Positions 48,801 to 60,200 of a DNA stretch of 64,000 bases are shown here, one piece after another. The number at the start of each line of letters is the position of its first letter. Position 1 is the stretch's first letter. Under the pieces are notes generated by a model. That model did no database searches. It saw only the letters and a list, made by a program, of their open reading frames with translations, and was not told where the DNA came from. The stretch spans positions 1 through 64,000 of IMG/VR virus record IMGVR_UViG_3300043773_000401, one strand, 5' to 3'. A program made the translations under genes and the position numbers. Origin of the DNA: a virus.

Positions 48801-51800
48801 TTTCCAGTTATCTTCATTCTCACCTCTTTCAGTAGCTGTATCTTTAATAGTCTGTAAAAGGTTATTATTATCAAACATCTCTGCCCAGTTCTCATCCATA
48901 GAGAACATAGCTTGACCTTCATTACCTAGTGCTAGCCAATACTGTGGAGTACGTAATGACTCCATATATTGGTTGTATTTATTATTTACAGTTTTTCTGA
49001 AGATCTCTTCATTTTCATTATCTTGTATATCAATAAAACTATCTCTAAGAATATCTAGTATCTCTTTTCTTTCAGGACTAGCATAAGTAGTATTAAGTAG
49101 ATTCTGTAATAATGATACAAAGTCTCTTCCTTCACTAGCTAGAGTTCTATTAAATACATTTTTGTATATACCCTTATTCATTAGGTATGAAAATGCATTT
49201 TGATTTACTTGAGATATATTTCTAGGTATAAACTGATCTGGTACAATTGTTCTAGCATATGGACCAGTTAGAAGATCTTTAGTTCTAGTATACTCTCTGA
49301 TAAGTGGTTGTGATACAAAGTATATAGCGGTCTTTAAGTCTACACCTGCCTGTACTAAAAATAGAATAACAGGAGATACTTTTTTGTTACCTTGTAAGTA
49401 ATAGATGTAAGGATTCTTTGCAGCATCTACCCATCCATTCATAAGCTGAGATATCTGTTCTGCAATATTTCTTTCAAAGTTAGCATCAAATATTCCTGCT
49501 AATGATATTGCAGGTTGTCCATCAACCATGATAGAATTATAAGCAGGCATTAAAAGTCTTTGAGTGTAGCTAGATTTACCAGATGCACTTTGTCCAACAG
49601 GTAGTAAATACATGCCTGATGAGTTAAACTGTACATTAGTAACATTATTCTTAGCACCAATACCTAATGTTTCTTTACTTACAGAGTTTACTTCTCTCAT
49701 GTGATAGTTCACATCTGGTTCAATAATCTTAGTAGGTATAATACCTTTCTTGGCAGGCTTAGAGAACACAGTGCTCTTACTATTGAAGTTACCCATTACA
49801 AACATCTGAAGACCATCTTTCTCATCTTCAGCAAGTGGTTGTGTATAGTAAGTATCATTAGGAGTAATAAGCTTAGTATAACTATCTTTGCTAAGAAGAA
49901 TTTCTCTCATAGCTTTAATCAAGTCATTCTGTATACCATTATAAGAATACTGATCAATCTTAGTTCTTACTTCTTCTAGTGAATCTAAGATTGGTTTTCT
50001 TGCAGCTGTCCAGGCATCTAATATATTGTTATAGTCTTTAGAACCCGTAACAATTGATTTAATAAACTTACCTTGACTAGTAATATAATCTTCAGTAAGA
50101 CTAATTAGGCTTTCATGAATACTATCTAATTCTTCATCAGTACTAGCTGTAAGTCCTCTAGTAATCAATTGCTTTTTACTGTCTTTGAATTCTTTTCTGA
50201 ATTCTTTTATCTTAGCTTTATCTTCAGGAGTGAATACATAATCAAACTTCTTAAGCTGCTCATTAAAGTCTTCATCAACTTTATCTAGTTTAGCTTTAAG
50301 ATCTTCTCTAGATTTTTGTAGGTCATCTATAGACTCAGTAATATCAACATCTTCAACTAACTTAGGAGCTCCTTTTTCCATTCTATAAGAAGGCATAAGG
50401 ATTGTAAGTTTATCAATATCAAAGTCACCACCTGATTTAGCAACTATCTCTGATGGTAGAATAATAATGTTACCTGCAGATTCTGGTAAGAACTCATATA
50501 CTTCCATAACATCCATCTGAGCAAAACCTTGAACAGGAATACGTACTCCTAATAGAGTAATCATATCTCTATTTTCTTTTAACCAGTCTTCTTGTTTAAT
50601 AAGAATATTGAGAGCTTTGAATGTAGATACATTATTTTCTTCAGCATATTTTATTACGGATGGAAGCTTAAGTAACTTCTTAAAGCTGCCAGTTAAAGCA
50701 ACTTTAATTTTCATAGCTGCTGTAGTGCCATCTTCTTTAGAGTAGTAATATGGTAAGTCATTAGTACCGGTTGTACCTTTCCATTTATTATACTCTTCTT
50801 CTGTAGGTTTACGGAATCCAGATCTTTTAAGTTCTGTAGGTTCATATCCAGAAGATGCTACTTGGATAAGAGCTTCACCATGAAGTTTAGGTTTAACTAA
50901 TCTCTTCATGATTAAAGATGCTATTGCATTTTCTATTTCAGTAGCTTGTAAAGATGCAGATAGATCACGTTGAATACCATTACCATCTGTTGTAGCTGCA
51001 ATATAGTTTACAATGTGATTAGGAAGACCTTTATTATCTAAGTGTCTTCTTATCTTAGTTACAAACTTTTCAAAATTACCATCTTTAATATCATATACTT
51101 TTTTACCATTCTCATATGAGATAGTAAAGCCAAATTCTTCAGCAAGATTCTTTTCTAATCTGGCAGCTAATTTGTTAAGTACTTTTAGATAGTTACTGTA
51201 TAATTTATATTTTTCAAACTTAAGTTTTTCATTCTCTGCTAAAGCTTCCCATTCATCTATTGTACCAGTATATCCAACAGGTACACCATTCTCCATCAAA
51301 CCTAATGGTATTAACTTCTTAAGCTGTGTAGATAAAGTTACTTTACCTTTAAACTCACTACCAGTTTCTAACTGATGTTTAAAATACTGAGGATAAACTG
51401 GATTTACTGTAAACTTATAATCAACATTAATAGTAGCTAATTGAGTTGTTTCAGTATCATAGAATTTATCATAAGCTGGTTTACCATTTTCAGTTCTAGA
51501 AGTAATAGATACCATCTTAGAACCAGATATATATGTAGAGTAGTGAACATTCTGTTCTACCATTCTATTATGGAATGATTCTAACTTAGTTCCTTTTATT
51601 ACTGCAGGGTTAAGTGGTGTTAGTGAGAACTTATGAAATCCAAATACTGGGAAACCTTCTGTTGCTAATGGTCCCCACATCTGCATTTTAAGTGTTGGGA
51701 AGAAGTAATTAAATGTCTTAGTATCTACATTCTTACCTGATAAGATAAGATCATATATACGTTGATGAGATGGTGTCCAGATACCAAGACCTTCCATAAC

Positions 51801-54800
51801 TATTCTTATACCTGGGAATGAGATATAACCTTGACCATCAGCCTCATTCATTTCTTCATAGTTCTTAAGATCTCTTTCAGCTCTTCTTTTAGCTTCCTCT
51901 AGCTCAATACCTTGTTCTAAACTTTCTTTTAGTTTAGCAGCATACATTGTATCATAGTAGATAGATCTTACATTAACATCTTCTACAATAGCTGTATTTA
52001 TAACACCATTATATGTTGGAATTGCTGCAGGTCTATTACCAGTAAATACAGGAGAATTTATATAACTTCCAATAACATTCTTATGAACATTGATATAAGT
52101 TTCAAAACCAGGATCTGTTCTCATGAAGTTTCCAGTAGACTGAATACCTGTGTTTCTTTTATGAAACTCATTCTTAGAATGATTATAGTTTATAAAATCA
52201 CCATAGAAGAAGAATACTGATTCTAAGTTATGTATTAATTGGTTAACATAGAAAGCATTTGCAATAGCTTGTTTATTTTCACTATCATTTGATATACCTA
52301 TTTGTTTACCAAATGATTGTGTACGGTATCTATTAAATAAAGTATTAGCAGTCTTATTAGATATACCACCCATTAACTTTGCTATGCCTGTGTTGAACAG
52401 ACTTAGTTTAGCATCAAAGTAGGTTAATAAATCCTCAGCTATTAGACCTTGTATATCAGCTCCTTTAGTTGCAAAGAATTTATCTACATCTGCTTGAGCT
52501 ACATTATTATCTTTGATAGCTTTTTTAATAGCTGCCATAGTATCTTCACTAAGCATATCTTTGAAGTCAACAAAGTCAGCACCTACTTCAGATATTCTTT
52601 GTCCACCAATAACAGCATTGTATTCAGTAAACCTACTTGGATTAGGATCATTATTAATAGCTGTCATATATATAATCCTACTAATCTCATTGTATACTTT
52701 AGGTAACATGATATTAGTTACATTATTTTTCCAGCTTAGATCAGTGTCATCAAGTTTACTTAAGAATCTAGCAGGGTGAATATAAAACTTATCAGTGACT
52801 ACAGAACCAGATAATTTATCTATATCTACATATAGTTTCTCGGGCCCTGTTCTATATGTACTAGACTTATCACCAGCTTGAAGAGTGCTAGTAAATCCTC
52901 TTTGCATGAATGTTTCTATATCAGATAAAATTCTTGTAGAGTTATCTGCACTAAAAGACTCAATACCCATTAAGAATATATCATGCTCATCAACTAATCT
53001 AGCACCAGATAAGTTCTCAATAACTAGTTTATTATCTCCTCTCTTATTACCGTTCTTCTCAAATAAGCTAGACATCCAAGTATGATTTTTTAACATTGGA
53101 TTTCTAGACTTATCTAAGTGTGACATGTGAGGCATGGCTAGTAACTGTGATAAGTTGCTTACAGCATTAACCGGGTTAATCATCATAGTAAGAGACATGT
53201 TCTGAGAGTGCACATACTGCATATTATTCTCAGCTGTCATAACCATAAAGGATACATTCTTACCAGAGAAATCATTCTCAATATTGGCTATCTCATTGAA
53301 TGCTGTATTCTCATCTCTAAATAAAGATGATGCTACATTCTTATCATTTATAAAACGGATAACATCTTTACTTCTATCTAGCTCTTTGTTATAACCTAGA
53401 GCTTTACCTAGAGCATATGCAATGTTTCTTAATTTCTTAGACTTACTTAGGGCATCTCTAACTTCTCTGCTATCTGTAAGGATTACACCAAAGTTATATA
53501 ATGTTTGGTATGCATCTTTAGTAAGAGCTTTTTCTATATCACTTACTGCAGGATATGCAGATCTTAAAGCATTAGTATTAAGGTATCTTCCTTGTGAGTC
53601 AATAACTATATAAGGATGTCCTGTAGATAAGTAGAAAGCATCATCTATTCTTCTCTTAGTCTGGAATACATTTCTACCAGATGTAGTCACTGTTGATTCA
53701 AATGTACCCTCAGCATTGTTATATGCTAGAGTAGTTCTGATAAGTTGAATATTAGTGATATTAAATGCACTTTGTACTACACTTAATAATGTTTGTTCAC
53801 TCTGATCAGGGCTATCAGGATTACCTAAATAGCTTAAGAACTGTCTTACTTTAGCTCCAAGTCTAGTTTTTTCTTTAGCCTTTTCATTTAAGCGGGTTAA
53901 GATATCTGTAAGACCTAAGTTGTCTTCAAGTAAGTTAGCAAAGTCAAACCAGTTATTACCTAGACTATCTAGTTTTTCAAAACCTAATTCATCAGTAACA
54001 ACATTACCAGATGCATCATAGTCATTAATGAAAGATAGAATCCTATTAATTTCTGGTGCTGCCATATCAGATAATGATTTCTCATTACCTCTTTTATCAT
54101 ATGTAGTACTTTCATCTTTTGATTCTTCTTCTAGACTTAGTTTCTCATCAGCTGTTAAGAACTTAGTCTTCATTATATAGTAAGGAACTACTCCTTTCTT
54201 AGAATCTGCAGGACTCTCTTCATTTTCACCAAAGTTCTTTACTGTCCAATCTAACAGATCAGCTTTATAGTTTAGAGCTTGTAGTTCTTTAACCTGGTCT
54301 ATAGTAAGTTTATCTGTATCTTTAAACTTAGTTTGTATCTCATATAATACTAAGTTACGGTTAGCTTGAAGTTCTGCTTTTACCCTTTTAAGTACTACAT
54401 TAAGAGACTCTTTATTAGATAAAAGTACAGTAGAAAACTTCTTAGTTTGACCAAGTAAGTTATAGCTAGCAACTAACTTAGCAATGATTGAGTTAATAGA
54501 TGTAACTATCTTTTCTGAATCTTCATAAGACAGTTCTTCTTTTTCATCTACACTTAGGTTCTCAATAGTCTTATTATAAACTAGAGCTGAGTTAGACTGA
54601 CGGAATGTATATTGATTTAGATTACCAACATACAAATTGTCATACATCTCTTTAACCATTGGTATAGAGTAAGGATCTATCATAACATCTTCTATGTTTG
54701 TACCATAGAATAATGCTGTTAAGAAATCCCATATCTTTTGGAACATTGATTTTCTAACTGGTGATTTAATAGTTCTCTTACCACCAGACATAGCAAACTT

Positions 54801-57185
54801 TCTAAAGTCTTCAGCTAAGAATTCACTAGGATCTACTGAAGGGAATTGTTTTCTTACTTCAGCATGTAGTGCTTCTTTCTGTGCAGGAGTTAAGAAGCTT
54901 TCTTCAAATCCATGCCATGCTTCATGATATATATCTGTATAGTCTGATCCTTTGTATAAAGTAATAGCATTAGATACCCATGATGCTACAGCATTAGGGT
55001 TACTTGTATTTACTGCATTGAATGCTTCTGTTACTGGCCACAAACTATTGAATGTAGTAGTAACAGTTTTAGCTTCACCTGTTTTAGGATCTATCTTTTT
55101 AACTGTAACTTTTTTAGTCTTAGCCCAAGCTTCAGCTGCATTAACTTTTTCTTGTAGTTCTTCTGCTGAGAGTTTTTCATTGAGAGCTTTCTGACTTCCA
55201 GTTTTATACTTAATGTTCTTTAAGATATCTAGGTCATTCTGTAAAGCTTCTACATTTAACTCTATAGGTTTTTCTTCTGCGGCTTCAGGAGTACGGATAG
55301 CTTCTACTTCTTCAGTAAGTGGTATAAATGATAAGTATCCATTAAGAGCCATTAACCTACCATTCTTAACTTCTAGTCTAGTATATGTATTAGCTTTAAC
55401 CCAATCTTTATAGGGCATAAAGTTAGATACAAGTGTTACCTGACCATCAACTGTTTTAAGTGAGAAGTCATTTACACTGATATCAGACTGAGCTAAATAT
55501 TTACCATTAAGATTTTGTATTTCTTTTACTAGTAGAGTATACTTACCATCTTTAAATAATAGACCATCAGAAGTATAAGGTTTAATAATCATAGACTTAT
55601 CTCCTGTCTTAGTAAGTACATAGTTAGTATTATCTAGTTTAAATAACATAGACATACCTTTCTTGATACCTAAGGCTTTATCCATCTTAGCATCATAGAA
55701 AGTATAACCGTCCCCGGAGAATAAACTAACATGGTTAGCTTTAATGCTAGCATCTAGTTGATTGTTTATTTCAGGATTTAGAGTAGGTAAAGAAGTTGTC
55801 TTATCAAAGCTTTCAAATACTGGAAGCTTGCTATATTGTTTAACATTTACTTCTTTAGGATATTGAAACTGTCCTTTTAGACGGTTGTATAAGATATCTC
55901 TAGTAGCAGGATCAAATCTATTATATGTAGTACCGTCTATTGTGATCTCTGTATCAGTCATGTCATCATAGTTGATACCTTCTTTTCTAGAGAATACAAA
56001 TAGGTTTAGTAATTTGATAATTGCATATGGACTTAACTGTTTACCAGTCTCATCATATACTGGAGTAGTTACTAAAGTAACAATATCATTTATCTTAGCA
56101 TCAGATAATGGTTGAGTTTGTACTTCAATAGGTTCATCCATGTATGGTACTTGGATATATACTTTACCTTCAGTGTCTGGAGTAGTAGGATTAAATACTT
56201 CTGCAATCTCTGTAAAGTAAGTTTTCTTATCTGTAAAGTTCCTAAGCCCCTTACTACCACCTATGATTTTAGATTTAACTCTTGCACCTGGGTTCTTAAG
56301 AATATGATTAATGATAAGATCTAATGTTTCTTCATCACGTTGATAAATCTCATTAGCTTCAGCCAGTGCTTGCTCAGGTGTAAGATATGGTTTATCTCTA
56401 AGAATAGTCTTAGCAAACTCTTGAGGTGTTTGTCTTTTAGTAGGATCTTGTGTTCTTACGTCAAAGAATTCTATGCGGGCAGATGGTTCAGATATATCTA
56501 CTATCTCATTATTACTATTGAAATATAAAGCATTACCATCAACATCAGTTAGTACATTTACTATTCTGTCTTCAGTACCTGCTGGCATTTCATAGTTTGG
56601 TATCTCAGATAGCATACTCATGGTTAAGTATATACCACCAGGTACAACTTCTGTCTCAGAGCTGTCATTATTAGACTTCTCTATTATACCAAGGATGTTA
56701 TTGATTACTTTGTATTTAGGATCTTCAGGATCTGTCTGTGCTCCTGTTGTAGTAAATAAATTACTAGGTCTTCTGCTTAATGGAACTCTTACTATTTTCT
56801 TGCCAATAATAGCTTGTACAGATGGGCTTTCTGGTCTTTCTGTAAATACGGGCTCATCTTTTTTAGTAGCAATGTTAAGTATCTTAGATAGAAAGTCAGG
56901 ATCTTTTTCAATCTTATCTCTTAGCTCTATAAGCTTAGCTGCATGTGGGGCAATACTATCGGATATAGTTTTATCACTAAGTAAGCTAATTAATGCAGAT
57001 GGAGTATTATAGGTATAGAATAATGCATATTGTGGATTAGTACCAAATTCTATAAAGTTATTATAGACATGTCTTAAGAATGTTTCTGGATTAGTTATCC
57101 CTACATTCTTTACAGTCTTATATATACTGTTACGTAATTTAGCTTTTATCTGAGGTAATTGTTCATCTGAAAATCCACAAAACAT
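45852..57185 (-). CDS. Virion RNA polymerase-containing giant protein, 3,777 aa
   Basis: The catalytic signature GGDFDIDKLTIL is near residue 2,250. The upstream sequence (RIPVQGFAQMDVMEVYEFLPE, GNIIILPSEIV) fits the double-psi barrel of crAss-like virion RNA polymerases such as gp47 of phage phi14:2, which transcribes early genes after injection. A lysine-bearing first barrel candidate lies near 2,120 (KPKLHGEALIQVASSG). A zincin-type HEAWH motif is near residue 756 (DIYHEAWHGFEESF). The remaining parts are helical with no known domain. At 3,777 residues it is longer than the polymerase domain needs, suggesting a polyprotein or a multi-functional ejection protein. Ends KCLTGL. Confidence 0.9.
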   Translation of the reverse strand: MFCGFSDEQLPQIKAKLRNSIYKTVKNVGITNPETFLRHVYNNFIEFGTNPQYALFYTYNTPSALISLLSDKTISDSIAPHAAKLIELRDKIEKDPDFLSKILNIATKKDEPVFTERPESPSVQAIIGKKIVRVPLSRRPSNLFTTTGAQTDPEDPKYKVINNILGIIEKSNNDSSETEVVPGGIYLTMSMLSEIPNYEMPAGTEDRIVNVLTDVDGNALYFNSNNEIVDISEPSARIEFFDVRTQDPTKRQTPQEFAKTILRDKPYLTPEQALAEANEIYQRDEETLDLIINHILKNPGARVKSKIIGGSKGLRNFTDKKTYFTEIAEVFNPTTPDTEGKVYIQVPYMDEPIEVQTQPLSDAKINDIVTLVTTPVYDETGKQLSPYAIIKLLNLFVFSRKEGINYDDMTDTEITIDGTTYNRFDPATRDILYNRLKGQFQYPKEVNVKQYSKLPVFESFDKTTSLPTLNPEINNQLDASIKANHVSLFSGDGYTFYDAKMDKALGIKKGMSMLFKLDNTNYVLTKTGDKSMIIKPYTSDGLLFKDGKYTLLVKEIQNLNGKYLAQSDISVNDFSLKTVDGQVTLVSNFMPYKDWVKANTYTRLEVKNGRLMALNGYLSFIPLTEEVEAIRTPEAAEEKPIELNVEALQNDLDILKNIKYKTGSQKALNEKLSAEELQEKVNAAEAWAKTKKVTVKKIDPKTGEAKTVTTTFNSLWPVTEAFNAVNTSNPNAVASWVSNAITLYKGSDYTDIYHEAWHGFEESFLTPAQKEALHAEVRKQFPSVDPSEFLAEDFRKFAMSGGKRTIKSPVRKSMFQKIWDFLTALFYGTNIEDVMIDPYSIPMVKEMYDNLYVGNLNQYTFRQSNSALVYNKTIENLSVDEKEELSYEDSEKIVTSINSIIAKLVASYNLLGQTKKFSTVLLSNKESLNVVLKRVKAELQANRNLVLYEIQTKFKDTDKLTIDQVKELQALNYKADLLDWTVKNFGENEESPADSKKGVVPYYIMKTKFLTADEKLSLEEESKDESTTYDKRGNEKSLSDMAAPEINRILSFINDYDASGNVVTDELGFEKLDSLGNNWFDFANLLEDNLGLTDILTRLNEKAKEKTRLGAKVRQFLSYLGNPDSPDQSEQTLLSVVQSAFNITNIQLIRTTLAYNNAEGTFESTVTTSGRNVFQTKRRIDDAFYLSTGHPYIVIDSQGRYLNTNALRSAYPAVSDIEKALTKDAYQTLYNFGVILTDSREVRDALSKSKKLRNIAYALGKALGYNKELDRSKDVIRFINDKNVASSLFRDENTAFNEIANIENDFSGKNVSFMVMTAENNMQYVHSQNMSLTMMINPVNAVSNLSQLLAMPHMSHLDKSRNPMLKNHTWMSSLFEKNGNKRGDNKLVIENLSGARLVDEHDIFLMGIESFSADNSTRILSDIETFMQRGFTSTLQAGDKSSTYRTGPEKLYVDIDKLSGSVVTDKFYIHPARFLSKLDDTDLSWKNNVTNIMLPKVYNEISRIIYMTAINNDPNPSRFTEYNAVIGGQRISEVGADFVDFKDMLSEDTMAAIKKAIKDNNVAQADVDKFFATKGADIQGLIAEDLLTYFDAKLSLFNTGIAKLMGGISNKTANTLFNRYRTQSFGKQIGISNDSENKQAIANAFYVNQLIHNLESVFFFYGDFINYNHSKNEFHKRNTGIQSTGNFMRTDPGFETYINVHKNVIGSYINSPVFTGNRPAAIPTYNGVINTAIVEDVNVRSIYYDTMYAAKLKESLEQGIELEEAKRRAERDLKNYEEMNEADGQGYISFPGIRIVMEGLGIWTPSHQRIYDLILSGKNVDTKTFNYFFPTLKMQMWGPLATEGFPVFGFHKFSLTPLNPAVIKGTKLESFHNRMVEQNVHYSTYISGSKMVSITSRTENGKPAYDKFYDTETTQLATINVDYKFTVNPVYPQYFKHQLETGSEFKGKVTLSTQLKKLIPLGLMENGVPVGYTGTIDEWEALAENEKLKFEKYKLYSNYLKVLNKLAARLEKNLAEEFGFTISYENGKKVYDIKDGNFEKFVTKIRRHLDNKGLPNHIVNYIAATTDGNGIQRDLSASLQATEIENAIASLIMKRLVKPKLHGEALIQVASSGYEPTELKRSGFRKPTEEEYNKWKGTTGTNDLPYYYSKEDGTTAAMKIKVALTGSFKKLLKLPSVIKYAEENNVSTFKALNILIKQEDWLKENRDMITLLGVRIPVQGFAQMDVMEVYEFLPESAGNIIILPSEIVAKSGGDFDIDKLTILMPSYRMEKGAPKLVEDVDITESIDDLQKSREDLKAKLDKVDEDFNEQLKKFDYVFTPEDKAKIKEFRKEFKDSKKQLITRGLTASTDEELDSIHESLISLTEDYITSQGKFIKSIVTGSKDYNNILDAWTAARKPILDSLEEVRTKIDQYSYNGIQNDLIKAMREILLSKDSYTKLITPNDTYYTQPLAEDEKDGLQMFVMGNFNSKSTVFSKPAKKGIIPTKIIEPDVNYHMREVNSVSKETLGIGAKNNVTNVQFNSSGMYLLPVGQSASGKSSYTQRLLMPAYNSIMVDGQPAISLAGIFDANFERNIAEQISQLMNGWVDAAKNPYIYYLQGNKKVSPVILFLVQAGVDLKTAIYFVSQPLIREYTRTKDLLTGPYARTIVPDQFIPRNISQVNQNAFSYLMNKGIYKNVFNRTLASEGRDFVSLLQNLLNTTYASPERKEILDILRDSFIDIQDNENEEIFRKTVNNKYNQYMESLRTPQYWLALGNEGQAMFSMDENWAEMFDNNNLLQTIKDTATERGENEDNWKEKIKADKNKVLNQQMMFLMHYLQIQEMSEAVRKVSANTDFDVINIGSIFELYNRDIKIEKLLASGRLPQRPIERIISDSPVSPFNAEDALRALVTRLFKLRRSETMETFIKKKMADPTIYNKVDSSYFPTVESYMDNFVNDFMLFVFQNTILNTNTTGKEYKSRALSYDVTIKDAPYLQYGAFVKDNVLYVNRAKLVNEFQSKAYIKSADYKYTVQDETDGTQRELAINLATIPANYITTSEEYVKFVMEREVLRSIYPSIDSLYSEGTYKSIEYKIIVDDLVATGRSQEEALATGYEVFLRNKALENIGNVNFMFYSRHALANKLNYIKQNYPELADTYSVLNVIESNWGPGRDEASRIKNIMINKASLDQDEKNKYNNNIIKLSDPTVVKVPNDPAANKFISDVFTMLPIYSFLQAGLNNASRFSLNSIVPTEAIDKILEKPIAFYSKNLNEEMLKLYFDKFNRVNAYTNIEKRDRLRDYRIFGQQAASILRGLDQPTAIVTAEVQTTPIPGKNNVNLFYFDPNKAVETAKAISANVNNYYLVNSSVVPTSKARPEGQWDNTLVDPKNWTKLSKANLLGLRTLRGLTQSEQLAELSKKPGAKKPVITTPVKELSLKDTIEELNSTINELTNLRENTRLFEKGDDIEVYFVKSDSESELELKSFSKTKLGYRVVLLSGEKEYTYFVNNEGKGEKIEILTGGVFEITPEIKEKKQELQKKAEELWTSYNTKRDQQVFIQGRVPSYVISPIPEKISLSREIVDNDGNLIRREAEDEVGYKVIIPGHNLKFYLIESTGNIEDLTSGRRIDRTQFKKGLLSIGTNLEKGSENEQRLAELGFDVSKLYKPEKDLSDVSEFTDVTVTETPIIEEVSLPAYSYKISSTESLEKAKGLIDEDIDKLVNLNKAGAVVNLNPEGYGTYLKDSPNKYNRELFTHISKRLYESFGYVNPGYYLSGEEKAMAQPPIEVTDQDVADYIIKCLTGL

Positions 57186-57202
57186 ATTCTATAGTATTTT
57201 AA

Positions 57203-60200
57203 TTATAAACCACAATCACTTGGTAGATCAGAGTCATCTGGATCAGCTGGTCCATTAGGGAAGTCTGAATCATCTTTTGATATACCATCTTTAGTTTCTG
57301 AATCAAATTTAATATTTTTTCCTGAAGCTTGCTTCATTTTAGTCTCAATTAATTCAGAAAGAAACTTAGTATCTATTGTTACCATATTTTTTGCTCTTTC
57401 CGCAATGTATTCAGCAACCTTATCTTTTATCTCTGTAAGTTTAGCAATATCACCTTCGGCTTCTCTTACTTGTTTAGCAAAGTCAAGTATCATTTGAGAG
57501 TCAGCTTTACTAACTTGCATAGCCTCAGTAACTTCTGCTTGACCAGTTAATACATTAGCTAGGTTATTAGAGCTTGCTACACCACCTATTCTAATTACTT
57601 TTTGTTTTTTAGTAGGTACAAATACTGATTCAGCTGCTCTATATTTTGCTAGTGTACTAGTAATTTCTTCTGGAGTGTTACCTCTAACAGCCATATGATT
57701 CATAAAGTCTTGATCTTCAGAAGATATAAACAATACATCTAGAGCTTTCTTATATGTAGGAGTATCTATAAAAGCATATGTTCCTGTAAGTATGATCTTA
57801 TCTGGGTTATCTGCTTTAAGTTCTTTCATTTTACGGAATGCTTCAGAATAGAAGGTCTTGTTCTTAAGTGCACCAGTGGCAAGTCTATCATAGATAGCTT
57901 TACCTATATTATTTCTTTCTAGGTCAGTAAGTACATCTCCTGTTTGTTCTTCTATCAAGTCAGCTAGTACTTGATCCATATCTATAATAAGACCAGGGAA
58001 CATTCTTCCTAGTGTAGTTTTACCAGTACCCGGAGTAGCATATATAATTTTACCTATATACTCTGGCTTAATAGCTACTTCAGTTGTACCTTGAGTACCA
58101 GTTACTGGCTTAGTTTCTAAAGCATCTAGTTCTGCATCATATTTAGCATTGATTTTATTAATTACTTCTTGTTCTGTTTTAGCTTCTATTTTTTCTACAA
58201 TATTCCAATTAGTAACTCCATCAAAACTTGGAGGATAATATAACATAGCATATCCTGTAATACGTTTTGCACCTGTTTTAACATCTGTTTTTGTTTGAGG
58301 AACTACTTTACTTAAACTTCTTTTTTGTCTTAATTTAATACTTTCTTTTAATGTTTCTATTTCAGCTTTTTTATCTTGTATATCAGTAGTAGGAGTAACA
58401 GGTACTGGTCCTTTATTATATATTTCTAGGATCTGATCACTAGTAAGTGCTGTTACCTGTTCTGCTGTAAGACCATAAGCTTCTGGAGATTTCTCAAGTG
58501 CTAGTCTAGCTTCTACTACTATTGGGGTTTCTGTAACCTCTGTAACTTCTGGTTTAGGTATACCAAGTATTTGGAAGATATCTCTTGAGCTATCTATAAT
58601 AATAGTCTTATCATCAGCTTTATCAGGATTAGAACTTCTTTTAACAGATGTATAAGATCTAGTTTTAATATCAAATGTAGCTTCTAAAGGAAGTACTAAT
58701 ATTCTTTTAACTTCTATACCTGTTCTTTGCTTAAGTAATTCTCTATATGCATTAAGTTGTATCTCATCAGCTTTAGTCTTATCAGGAGTGTTAAATCTGT
58801 TTACTCCTTCTTCTGTAGTTTTAAGGTCAATGATAAATACTTCTCCCTCACTATTTACTGCAAGCATGTCTATAGTACCAGCTCTCTTACCTTTAATCTC
58901 ACCATATAATGTAGGTACATTAGTAAGAAGTACAAATCCTTTTTTCTTTAATGTAACACGGATATCTTTAAGTACTACATATAGTTGTTTATAAAACTCT
59001 GGTGTTGTATTAAGGTTAGAGAAGTCTTCTCTTGTTTCAGGATTAGATGAATTTCTTTTTTGCTCTAATAATTCCATAGCTTTTCTATAGAATTGATCTA
59101 GAGATGTAATAGTAGAATCTGGATCTAAGTATTCTCTAAGAAGGTCATCTATATGTGTACCTCTAGCAGTAGCTGCTTTAAGTTTGTTGGCTGTACCTTT
59201 GAACTCTGGTTTAAGATCTGATACTCTACCATACTCATTATCATCTTCATCAACATATACACTTTTAACTTTACCATCAGCATCTGTTATAGTTTTAAGT
59301 TGTAAAGGTTTGCTAGTAAGAGGTAGTAATCTTTTCTTTATATCCATCATGATAACACTTCTCTTTGTAGCTACTTCTGAGCTAGGTTCAAAGATCATAT
59401 TATCAATAATTGTATTCTGGTCTTCTTCAGGCATTTTAGATATCTGGTCTTCAGAATATCCTAGATCTTTTAGAAGTTCTACTTTCTCAGCTGGGGTCAG
59501 AGAAAGAATCTCACCTGGTGTAGGTTCTTCCATCTTCTGAGTTCTTAATGCATATCTTTGTAAAAGAGGTGGGATATTAGGAGAGCTCTTATAAAACTCT
59601 ACATAATCTGAAGCTCCATTTGCCATTGCTTCTGCCTGCATCTCTGCAAGTAGATCATTAGGTAAAGTATCAAACTCTTCATTCTTAATAGCATTGGTAA
59701 GATTTTCTACAGATGTTACATCTAGTTTAGTTACTATTCCACCGGGAGATGGAGCAGCAAATATTCTAGAACTAATAATATCTACAGCTTCTTTTACTAA
59801 AGAGCCATCTATATCACCTCTTATTAATTCTCTTAGTACTTGTTTAAATGCATCAAATAGTTCTTGGAATAAAGATTTATATGCAGGCTTAGTACTTTTA
59901 ATTAATGCTAGTAATGCTTGGAATCTAGGATTAGTCATAGCCTCCGTCATAAACTCTTCAGGAGTAGACAATCCTAATGGTTTTATCTGATATAATGCAG
60001 CATATTTTTCTTTGTTTTCTTCTAAGGCAAACCAGTTATTAGCATTCTCAAACATTCTATCAATCTCTTCTTTAAAAGCAGAGTCTTTAGAATATTCTGT
60101 AGTTAATATAGATTTAAGAACTTCACGGATAATAACTCTCTCCATAGGAGTATTAGCATTATTAAATTCTGCTGCTCCATATCTTAAGTCTATTTGTATA

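Noticed and set aside
49701-56528. Plus-strand frames of 60-100 codons opposite the giant RNA polymerase gene
   Set aside because: They lie wholly in antisense of a long conserved protein and show shadow-type composition; no promoters seen.
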